From Clostridia bacterium (GTDB taxonomy: Bacteria > Bacillota > Clostridia > Oscillospirales > CAG-272), in NCBI GenBank assembly GCA_017452335.1, contig JAFTMP010000130.1, forward strand, positions 1 to 5,988: a stretch of DNA of 5,988 bases, written 5' to 3'. Below the pieces are notes generated by a model, which was not told the DNA's origin, did not search any database, and saw nothing but the letters and a program-made list of their open reading frames with translations. Each line of letters starts with the position of its first letter. Positions within the stretch are counted from its first letter, which is position 1. Below, in pieces: positions 1-5,256 of the stretch. A program made the translations under genes and the position numbers.

Positions 1-4
1 CCCG

Positions 5-36
5 AAAAACAAAAAACACACCCGCTTCGGATGTGC
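5..36 (-). terminator. Intrinsic terminator of the minus-strand leader transcript (candidate attenuator)
   Basis: Read on the minus strand, CACATCCG (35-28), a three-base AAG loop and CGGGTGTG (24-17) form an 8-bp stem with one G-U pair. It is followed directly by TTTTTTGTTTTT (16-5). The G-U pair becomes an A-C mismatch on the plus strand, and the T-run lies only on the minus-strand side, so the element works leftward. It sits about 20 bases past the stop of the 19-codon ORF. It could simply end a tiny gene. However, its 5' arm also pairs with a segment inside that ORF, so a conditional attenuator for a gene beyond the left edge is likely. Confidence 0.85.
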
Positions 37-93
37 ATCAACAAGATATAGCCTGCTTAACGGTTTACGGCAGGCGACACGTACGACATCCGA
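27..93 (-). promoter_or_regulatory. Candidate antiterminator structure overlapping leader ORF and terminator
   Basis: In the minus-strand RNA, UCGGAUGU (93-86, codons 8-11 of the leader ORF) is perfectly complementary over 8 bases to ACAUCCGA (34-27), the 5' arm and first loop base of the terminator. Between them GCCUGC (75-70) pairs with GCAGGC (56-51), a 6-bp hairpin that contains the ORF stop codon and is compatible with the long-range pairing. Forming the 93-86/34-27 helix would preclude the terminator. The inferred logic is that a ribosome translating the whole leader masks codons 8-11 and lets the terminator form, while failed initiation or stalling in the first few codons frees them and permits readthrough. 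The pairing is seen; the switching is inference. Confidence 0.55.
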
Positions 94-116
94 TCAATAA
101 TATAAGCGTTCATCAT
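57..116 (-). CDS. 19-residue leader peptide (candidate attenuator uORF)
   Basis: The minus-strand ORF starts with two consecutive ATG codons (116-114 and 113-111) and ends in TAA (59-57). It encodes MMNAYIIDRMSYVSPAVNR. The support is contextual rather than by homology: a perfect AAAGGAGG Shine-Dalgarno lies 8 bases upstream, a consensus promoter lies about 50 bases further up, and a terminator follows. I do not recognise the peptide. It has no signal peptide or membrane segment. It is not a run of a single regulatory amino acid such as His or Trp, so classic amino-acid attenuation is not indicated. Leaders of this size with this layout are known upstream of ribosome-targeting antibiotic resistance genes (ABC-F proteins, rRNA methyltransferases) in Bacillota; that link is only an analogy, because the downstream gene is outside the window. 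It could instead be a functional micropeptide. Confidence 0.6.
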   Translation of the reverse strand: MMNAYIIDRMSYVSPAVNR

Positions 117-124
117 CACAGTCG

Positions 125-132
125 CCTCCTTT
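125..132 (-). promoter_or_regulatory. Strong Shine-Dalgarno of the leader ORF
   Basis: The minus-strand sequence AAAGGAGG ends 8 bases before the first of two tandem ATG codons. It is the best ribosome binding site in the window and is the main reason to believe that the 19-codon ORF is translated. Confidence 0.8.
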
Positions 133-144
133 GGCTTTATATTT

Positions 145-165
145 GCGTGAGTCTTTGCTCACCGC
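145..165 (-). other. Hairpin at the predicted 5' end of the leader transcript
   Basis: In the minus-strand RNA, GUGAG-type and CUCAC arms (162-158 and 151-147) close a six-base loop. The stem is extended by GC pairs at its base with one bulged G. The predicted transcription start, about seven bases past the -10 box, falls near 165, so the stem begins at about the first nucleotide. Such 5' stems often stabilise an mRNA; no further role can be shown. Confidence 0.5.
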
Positions 166-171
166 ACCCAC

Positions 172-200
172 AGTATACCACGGCTTTGCACCGCTGTCAA
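172..200 (-). promoter_or_regulatory. Sigma-A promoter of the leader transcript
   Basis: On the minus strand, TTGACA (200-195), a 17-base spacer and TATACT (177-172) give a near-perfect housekeeping promoter. It is divergent from the plus-strand promoter at 251-279, with about 50 bases between the two -35 boxes. That gap is A+T-rich and could hold shared control sites, though none is recognisable. Confidence 0.85.
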
Positions 201-250
201 TAGAAAAATGAAAGGTTTTTATCAACCGTTGGTTTAAAAAAGAAGGTGTG

Positions 251-279
251 TTGACAAAAAAACGCCGCTGTGCTACAAT
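251..279 (+). promoter_or_regulatory. Sigma-A promoter of the first propeller-like gene
   Basis: TTGACA (251-256), a 17-base spacer and TACAAT (274-279), preceded by TGC, give an extended -10 promoter. The start would fall near 286, leaving a 5' untranslated region of about 30 bases. The 12-base core TGTGCTACAATA also occurs in the promoter of the next gene. Confidence 0.85.
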
Positions 280-315
280 ATCTATATAGGAAAACTTTGG
301 AAAGCGGGTGTAGTG

Positions 316-1959
316 ATGAAAAAAGAAAATGTGCTGATCGCGGCAGTGGTGCTGGCAGTTTGTCTGTTGCTTGGCGGTGGGTGCTTAGCGCTGTTTTTAA
401 GTGACTCCTCTTCGGGAAAGACCATCCCCTTGGGAAAGTTTGTGGTTCAATCACAGCCCGCCAAAGCCTTGACCAAAGCGGAAAAGCTGTCGGGCGTTTC
501 CGGTCAGCGTTCGCTTGAAAATGACACCCTGTTAGTTAAATACGAAAAAAACGGTGATGATACGCGCTCGATGGTTTATAATACGAAAACGGGCAAGACG
601 GTTGGCGATTTTCTTTCTGTCGTATACGAAGAAGAGGGCGTTGAGTATCGAAAAAATTTCGAAATAAGCCGGGAGGGATCATCTTGCTGTGCTTGGTTTT
701 GGGTAAAAGAGGAACACAGCACAAGGGACCCCAAAAATCCGGGGACAACGATCACATATACCCGAATTACCCTTTATGATGAAAACGGCAAGGAGTTTGC
801 CCATGCCGATGAGGGTGAGCCCGTCTTTTGCTATAATTTGATCTGGTTTGACGGGGATATTTGGCGTATCGGCGAAAACGGTCCCGTTCTTGTCAAGGAA
901 GACAGCGAGCATACCTTTTCATTGTCTTTTGACAAGCTGTTTTTTGCAAATGACCGCTATTGTATTTATGATCGTAATAAAGAGATCAGTGTTTGTGACC
1001 TGGATCTAAAACCCATCGTTTCCTTTACCGTTCCGCAGGAGGGAAATGTGGAGCATGTGCAAATGCTCAATAACGGAAATCTTCTTGTGCAGTATACCCT
1101 TCCTTGCAAAGAGCAGGAGAAGGACTATACCGATTTTTCAGAAGGTCCCGATTGTATCAAGCACTATACTCTTCATACAGTCCTGTTGAATGCCGACCGA
1201 AAGCAGGTCAAGGAGCTGGACTTCCCCTATTTCTTAGATTCACTTTTTCAACGCGATGGTTATGATAACGGTCAATATATGTATTTGCAAGAAAACGATA
1301 TCAATCCCGCAATAGAAAATGTTGCACAGCTTACACCGATTGGTGATATTCCCGAGGAGGGGACACTGCCATCCTTTTTTGCCATCGTTTCAAACGAAGG
1401 CAAAATCACTAAAAAGATCACTACGCCTCTTTTGGAAAACGTTGAGTATGTCCGTAAGGTTGCAGCCAATCGCTGGTTGGTGATAGTTCAGGACGAGAAG
1501 ATCGTAGTGAATGAGCAGGGCAAAAAGTTAGCGGATTGGAATTATTCCATTACCGATATCGGATATCAAGAAGCAAGTGGCAAGATCTACGATTGGAAGG
1601 GAACTCTTTTGTTGGATCTTGATGAGAAAGGGCTTAGCGTCCAAGAGTCTTTAAACACCGGCTGGCTTTTGCGTGGGGAAGAGGAACAAGCGTTTTGGTT
1701 TGACGGCACCAATCTTACGGCTCTGAATGAGAAAAACGAGGAAATAGATGTAAAGACGTGCGACAACAGGCTCTTGATGATTTCCGGTGAAAAACGATCG
1801 GTGATCTATAATGATTTGGGTGCAGAACTTTTTTCGATAGAGAAAAAAGTAGAGTTTTATGAGATCTATGCCTGCGAAGACTATGTTCTTGTGAGTGTCC
1901 GTACCGAAAGAAAGAAACCTACCGATCCGTACGAGAGCTTTTACCTGCGCCTGTCTTAA
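316..1959 (+). CDS. Membrane-anchored extracytoplasmic beta-propeller-like protein, paralogue A
   Basis: This protein of 547 residues has unknown function. A short KK-containing start is followed by one hydrophobic segment (about residues 6-28) and a Ser/Lys-rich linker, so the rest should lie outside the membrane. Cys23 follows three glycines, and hydrophobic residues continue past it, so an uncleaved anchor seems likelier than a lipoprotein. The body is rich in short beta-like units closing on Asn/Asp-Gly turns, such as VYNTKTGK (87-94), TLYDENGK (152-159), MLNNGNLLVQY (250-260), ANRWLV (384-389) and IYDWKG (424-429). These suggest a propeller-type fold, with no catalytic motif seen. It aligns along its length with the next gene. 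The start is either GTG 313 or ATG 316; GGAAAG (299-304) lies 8 or 11 bases upstream respectively, and ATG is preferred only by codon. There is no terminator before the next promoter, 10 bases past the stop. Confidence 0.85.
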   Translation: MKKENVLIAAVVLAVCLLLGGGCLALFLSDSSSGKTIPLGKFVVQSQPAKALTKAEKLSGVSGQRSLENDTLLVKYEKNGDDTRSMVYNTKTGKTVGDFLSVVYEEEGVEYRKNFEISREGSSCCAWFWVKEEHSTRDPKNPGTTITYTRITLYDENGKEFAHADEGEPVFCYNLIWFDGDIWRIGENGPVLVKEDSEHTFSLSFDKLFFANDRYCIYDRNKEISVCDLDLKPIVSFTVPQEGNVEHVQMLNNGNLLVQYTLPCKEQEKDYTDFSEGPDCIKHYTLHTVLLNADRKQVKELDFPYFLDSLFQRDGYDNGQYMYLQENDINPAIENVAQLTPIGDIPEEGTLPSFFAIVSNEGKITKKITTPLLENVEYVRKVAANRWLVIVQDEKIVVNEQGKKLADWNYSITDIGYQEASGKIYDWKGTLLLDLDEKGLSVQESLNTGWLLRGEEEQAFWFDGTNLTALNEKNEEIDVKTCDNRLLMISGEKRSVIYNDLGAELFSIEKKVEFYEIYACEDYVLVSVRTERKKPTDPYESFYLRLS

Positions 1960-1969
1960 GAGGAAAACA

Positions 1970-1998
1970 TTGACAATCAACCTGTTTTGTGCTACAAT
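1970..1998 (+). promoter_or_regulatory. Sigma-A promoter of the second propeller-like gene
   Basis: TTGACA (1970-1975), a 17-base spacer and extended -10 TGC-TACAAT (1990-1998) begin 10 bases after the stop of the upstream gene. The predicted start is near 2005, which rules out translation from any start upstream of it, including an in-frame TTG at 1987 that lies inside the promoter. The core TGTGCTACAATA matches the promoter at 251-279 exactly. Confidence 0.85.
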
Positions 1999-2026
1999 AA
2001 ATTAGAAAAATCCACCATGAAAGGAT

Positions 2027-2049
2027 GCGGCACTGCGCCGCAGTGGGTG
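2027..2049 (+). promoter_or_regulatory. Leader hairpin and ribosome binding site of the second propeller-like gene
   Basis: CACTGC-GCC-GCAGTG (2031-2045) is a perfect 6-bp stem with a three-base loop. An alternative stem, TGCGGC with GCCGCA (2026-2031 and 2037-2042), uses the same bases, so the two are mutually exclusive. GGTGA (2045-2049), complementary to the 16S rRNA tail, starts on the last base of the first stem and lies six bases before ATG 2056. Pairing could modulate access to this rather weak site; that is inference. Confidence 0.45.
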
Positions 2050-2055
2050 AAAATC

Positions 2056-3645
2056 ATGAAAAAAAGAATTCTATCCGTTTTGGCGGTGTTGTTGGTGTTT
2101 GCCGCCCTGTTTAGCTCCTGCGGTGCGGGAAATTTGGCGTTTTCAAAGCTGGTCAGAGCAGGTTCTGCCCCGGAGGAAGCGCCCCTGTTTACCAAGGCAG
2201 ATCTGATGGATATAAGCGGGACGTTTCAATCTGCCGCGGGAGGCTTGGCTTATTTTCAAAGAGTGACAACAATGAGCCGGATCGGTCATGAGGTATACAA
2301 TCTGACCACAGGCAAACTGCTGTGGGAAGGGGAGAACGGATACAGTGACGAGGGGAAGTTTACCTATAGCGTGCATTTAAAGAGCTATGCACAGTCTTCG
2401 TGCTTTTATATTTCAAAAAGCACCGATATAAGCGGAACATTGGCTTCGAAAAGCCACTATACCCTTTACGATCAAGACGGTAAAGCGGTGGCATCGGGGG
2501 AAAACAACGGCAATGCACCGGTATTTTGTGCCGATCTGGTGATCTTTGGCGGCGTCGTTTACCGTTTGGAAAACGGAGAATTGAACGTATTGCACGAAAA
2601 CGCCGATTTGATGAGAACGCCCTCAAGCTGGGAAAAGGCAGGAATGTATTATTGCGGATACTCCTCCAACACCCTGTATATCTATAATGACAATCTGAGC
2701 TTGCGGCACCAGTATCAGTTGCCCGGCTATGCAAAAAACATTTCCCGTTTTGTGCTCAACAATGGCAATGTGTTGATCCAGTATTCTGTGCTTTGTGATC
2801 CTTACACCCAATCGTATACCTATTTATCAAACAATCAAAAGTATAAGCTGGTGACACTGCTCTTTGATGCCCAAAAGGGAGGGTGCAAGAAACTGGATTG
2901 TTCTTGGTTTTTGGAGGATGTACAGCGCAAAAATGACAGAATCTCCCGGTCCTATTTTGAAGAAAACGGCATCAGCTACGATCTTTCCAACATTCTCACG
3001 GCGTATGCCATCAAGGATAAACAAGTCGATCAAGCAAGAGCATACATGTTCACTCTTGATAATGACGGTAAAATTAAGGATGCCATCGACGGCTACGTGC
3101 CGGGAACGGTAAGCAGTATGAGCTTGGTAGCGCAAAACAGATGGCTTGTTAAAAACACGGCGGGGCATTCCTACCTGCTTGACCAAACGGGCACCATTCT
3201 TGGAGAATGCAGTGCTGCAAACAGGAGCAGTGTGGGCGTCCTGTCAGGGAGCAACACGCTGTATGACTGGGATTTGAACAAGCTTGCCGATTTCAGTGAG
3301 TACGGCACTTCTACCACACTGCTTCATCGCGGTGCGCTTGTAACAAAAGAAAACGGCGAAGCCACGCTGTGGACCAAGCAGGGCGTGAAGACCCTTATTG
3401 ATGAAGAGCAAGCGCAAACAAGGAGTGTTCAGGCATGCGGAGCCTTTGGATATGCGGTGATGGAAACCTCGGAGCAGTTGAGCAATGCCCGTTTGAAAGC
3501 CCTTTATAACGATAAGGGAGAACTGCTGTTTTCTGATGAAAACAACACCATCGTCAACATTTCAGTGGCTTATTCGGATGATGCATGCTCACTGATTTGC
3601 CTGCAGCATGGCAGCGGCAGTTTCAGTTATCTGTTGCTTTCTTGA
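2056..3645 (+). CDS. Lipoprotein with beta-propeller-like fold, paralogue B
   Basis: This protein of 529 residues has unknown function and is probably anchored to the outer face of the membrane. A KKR start, a hydrophobic core (5-19) and FSSC form a lipoprotein signal; Cys22 would be lipidated. It is a diverged paralogue of the upstream gene. Matches in the same order include VYNLTTGK (80-87), TLYDQDGK (136-143), PVFCADLVIFGG (155-166), VLNNGNVLIQY (233-243), QNRWLV (360-365), LYDWD (402-406) and a final Leu-Ser. The unit DISGT occurs twice (52-56 and 124-128), encoded by an identical 11-base stretch at 2209 and 2425. ATG 2056 is chosen because it opens the signal peptide directly and has GGTGA six bases upstream. 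ATG 2017 is in frame but has no clear Shine-Dalgarno and would add 13 residues before the signal. No enzyme motif is visible. Confidence 0.87.
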   Translation: MKKRILSVLAVLLVFAALFSSCGAGNLAFSKLVRAGSAPEEAPLFTKADLMDISGTFQSAAGGLAYFQRVTTMSRIGHEVYNLTTGKLLWEGENGYSDEGKFTYSVHLKSYAQSSCFYISKSTDISGTLASKSHYTLYDQDGKAVASGENNGNAPVFCADLVIFGGVVYRLENGELNVLHENADLMRTPSSWEKAGMYYCGYSSNTLYIYNDNLSLRHQYQLPGYAKNISRFVLNNGNVLIQYSVLCDPYTQSYTYLSNNQKYKLVTLLFDAQKGGCKKLDCSWFLEDVQRKNDRISRSYFEENGISYDLSNILTAYAIKDKQVDQARAYMFTLDNDGKIKDAIDGYVPGTVSSMSLVAQNRWLVKNTAGHSYLLDQTGTILGECSAANRSSVGVLSGSNTLYDWDLNKLADFSEYGTSTTLLHRGALVTKENGEATLWTKQGVKTLIDEEQAQTRSVQACGAFGYAVMETSEQLSNARLKALYNDKGELLFSDENNTIVNISVAYSDDACSLICLQHGSGSFSYLLLS

Positions 3646-3697
3646 TTGTGTCTGAGAATTCTTGATATTTGCCCGGTTATAGCGTTTTAGGGCAGGT

Positions 3698-3710
3698 CTA
3701 CGATACGTAG
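3698..3710 (+). promoter_or_regulatory. Inverted repeat next to the regulator's promoter, candidate operator
   Basis: CTACG-ATA-CGTAG has 5-bp arms around a three-base centre and ends one base before the -35 box at 3712. Its place directly upstream of the gene for a helix-turn-helix protein fits autoregulation, but no second copy was found at the other promoters here, so the assignment is tentative. Confidence 0.35.
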
Positions 3711-3711
3711 G

Positions 3712-3740
3712 TTGACATTTTCTTGTTCTTTGACGATAAT
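3712..3740 (+). promoter_or_regulatory. Sigma-A promoter of the membrane-bound XRE regulator
   Basis: TTGACA (3712-3717), a 17-base spacer and GATAAT (3735-3740) match consensus at 11 of 12 positions. The start would fall near 3747, leaving about 30 bases of leader that contain AAAGGAG (3758-3764). Confidence 0.8.
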
Positions 3741-3776
3741 AAAGAAAAACAATGATCAAAGGAGCAGAGAACAGGG

Positions 3777-4991
3777 ATGAACAAAAATGAAATGGACGCA
3801 AAGCAAACAGGCGCCTTTATTGCGCAATTGCGCAAAGAACGAGGGCTGACGCAAGCACAGCTTGCCCTAAAGCTGAATGTGACTGATAAGGCAGTTTCCC
3901 GCTGGGAAACGGGAAAGGGTTATCCCGACATCACGTCATTGTTGGCACTAAGTGAAGAGTTTGGGATATCGGTCAATGAATTGCTGACGGGAAAGCGGTT
4001 TGACGCTCCTTTGGCGCAGAAAAAAGCAGAACAGCATATCGCAGATGCCTACCTTCGCTTACGTTCCAAGCAAAAGAAAGTGTTTTGGATGGGCGCGCTC
4101 TTAGTTTTGTCGCTGGTCGTTTTCTTTGCGGCAGCACTTTTCGGTGTAGTACGTTTTACCGAAGCCTTTGGTTCGGATGAGGCTTTTGAAAATTTGCCGT
4201 CAGATACGCGGCAGCCCGCGGCGGTTATGTGTACCTATACGTTACATTGCGGAAAAGAAGCGCTTTCCTTTTTTGAAAACGAAGAGCTTGTGCCAAAGAA
4301 CTTGGGTAGGCTTGGTGAAGTATACGCGGTGATCGCTGGGAAAGTATACTATTCCATGTACAGTTGCGGATACGAAAATGATCGACCCTATGAAATGCGC
4401 TATATCGTTTCTGTCGATACAGATGGCACCAACCAGGAGGTTTTATATACGGGACGCTTTGCGTACGACCGTTTCAACGAGGTTTCTCTGCAGTTTTCAA
4501 ATCCTACAGAGAAGTACAGCGCACGCATGGGCTACTTTTATGATGGATGCATCGTGCTGAACGATCTGCAACAGGTGGTAGAATATAATATCCAAACAGG
4601 CAAGGCGCGCAGCTTTGATTACAGCTCGTATAGCTTTCCCGAAAATACGGTGTCATACCAACGGGAAGGCGATGCGTTCTTGTTGACGGTAGATGGCGAA
4701 GAGAAAAAATTGACGCCCGCCGCCCCCGGAAGGGCAGGGCACAGCGCAAGCAAGATCTTTTCACGCAAGGATCAAACTACTTGGGATGGTACCAAACGGC
4801 TTGATTGGATTTTTGGCTATGCCCAGGACGTGAACGGTCAATCGTATATCATCGGTTCTTATCTCAATTACAGTGGGGAAACCTATATGGTTATTTTTGA
4901 ATACCGTGGTGAAACGCTGTATTACGCGGACAGCTTCTTTAACTGGGACGTTTTGAATGAAAATAGAAATTACGTGGTATACACCGAGTAA
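3777..4991 (+). CDS. Membrane-spanning XRE-family transcriptional regulator with extracytoplasmic domain
   Basis: This protein of 404 residues is a likely one-component transmembrane regulator. An HTH_3/XRE DNA-binding domain spans about residues 11-72, with LRKERGLTQAQLA and recognition helix TDKAVSRWETGKG (36-48), then the usual SVNELLTGK end. A charged helical linker (about 75-101) and a single hydrophobic segment (about 102-125) follow. The remaining 280 or so residues should lie outside the membrane. They are beta-rich with repeated turn units such as GKVYYS (188-193), SVDTDGTN (212-219) and YNIQTGK (270-276), reminiscent of propeller-type repeats, and carry four cysteines (152, 158, 197, 258) that could form disulfides. 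The family's N-terminal part is very common in Clostridia; I do not recognise the outer domain. ATG 3777 has AAAGGAG 12 bases upstream, a longish gap; ATG 3792 would be worse. It probably senses an external or cell-wall signal and controls itself or neighbours (inference). Confidence 0.88.
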   Translation: MNKNEMDAKQTGAFIAQLRKERGLTQAQLALKLNVTDKAVSRWETGKGYPDITSLLALSEEFGISVNELLTGKRFDAPLAQKKAEQHIADAYLRLRSKQKKVFWMGALLVLSLVVFFAAALFGVVRFTEAFGSDEAFENLPSDTRQPAAVMCTYTLHCGKEALSFFENEELVPKNLGRLGEVYAVIAGKVYYSMYSCGYENDRPYEMRYIVSVDTDGTNQEVLYTGRFAYDRFNEVSLQFSNPTEKYSARMGYFYDGCIVLNDLQQVVEYNIQTGKARSFDYSSYSFPENTVSYQREGDAFLLTVDGEEKKLTPAAPGRAGHSASKIFSRKDQTTWDGTKRLDWIFGYAQDVNGQSYIIGSYLNYSGETYMVIFEYRGETLYYADSFFNWDVLNENRNYVVYTE

Positions 4992-5019
4992 TGTAGTACA
5001 TGCTGTATATGATTTTAAT

Positions 5020-5060
5020 GCCCGCCCAAGCCTTGTTTTCGACTTCGGGCGGGTTTTCTC
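5020..5060 (+). terminator. Rho-independent terminator after the XRE regulator
   Basis: CCCGCCC (5021-5027) pairs with GGGCGGG (5047-5053), extended inward by AAG with CTT around one bulged C. It is followed by TTTTCTC. It lies about 30 bases past the regulator stop and separates it from the next promoter. The T-run is on the 3' side of the plus strand only, so termination is mainly rightward. It is the only convincing plus-strand terminator in the window. Confidence 0.88.
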
Positions 5061-5076
5061 CTGCGCCGAGCAGAGC

Positions 5077-5163
5077 GTTCTTTAGACAGAACAACGCATT
5101 GAGGGTAAGGTGTTTAAGTTGCCGTAAATATAAATGTTAAATTATTTGTGAGCTTGCTTGCTC
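5077..5163 (+). other. Small inverted repeats between terminator and glycosidase promoter
   Basis: GTTCT (5077-5081) with AGAAC (5088-5092) forms a 5-bp stem with a six-base loop and no T-run. GAGC (5150-5153) with GCTC (5160-5163) flanks a GCTT-type direct repeat and ends two bases before the -35 box. These may be regulatory or chance. The rest of 5061-5165 shows no gene: the longest plus-strand frame crosses the terminator and has no ribosome binding site. Confidence 0.25.
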
Positions 5164-5165
5164 TC

Positions 5166-5194
5166 TTGACAAAAACAGCTTTTGGTGATACTAT
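5166..5194 (+). promoter_or_regulatory. Sigma-A promoter of the phosphodiester glycosidase gene
   Basis: TTGACA (5166-5171) is followed at 17 bases by TACTAT (5189-5194), preceded by TGA, so an extended -10 of the form TGnTACTAT. A TATAAC at 5192-5197 would need a 20-base spacer and is less likely. The leader to the start codon would be about 55 bases. Confidence 0.7.
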
Positions 5195-5256
5195 AACTAT
5201 GTATAAACTTTTCAGAGCGACAGAAAATGCTTGATGAAATAAAGGAATGAAAAACG

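Noticed and set aside
5..165. T-box, amino-acid attenuator or known riboswitch at the left edge
   Set aside because: The leader is too short for a T-box, shows no T-box sequence or riboswitch core, and the peptide has no run of one amino acid.
197..454. Minus-strand 85-codon frame across the first gene's promoter
   Set aside because: It overlaps the consensus promoter and signal segment of the plus-strand gene and has no ribosome binding site; the Cys/Phe/His-rich product is typical of antisense translation.
1987..2055. N-terminal extension of paralogue B from TTG 1987 or ATG 2017
   Set aside because: TTG 1987 lies inside the promoter, upstream of the predicted RNA start. ATG 2017 has no clear Shine-Dalgarno and would put 13 polar residues before an otherwise standard lipoprotein signal.
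2827..3186. Minus-strand 119-codon frame inside paralogue B
   Set aside because: It has no promoter or ribosome binding site, and the plus frame here is conserved with the upstream paralogue.
3671..3693. GCCC/GGGC inverted repeat after paralogue B as a terminator
   Set aside because: It has only four base pairs, a 15-base loop and no T-run, so it is not a credible terminator.
5000..5137. 46-codon plus-strand frame between the regulator and the glycosidase gene
   Set aside because: It has no ribosome binding site and runs through the intrinsic terminator, and its composition is unlike the neighbouring proteins.
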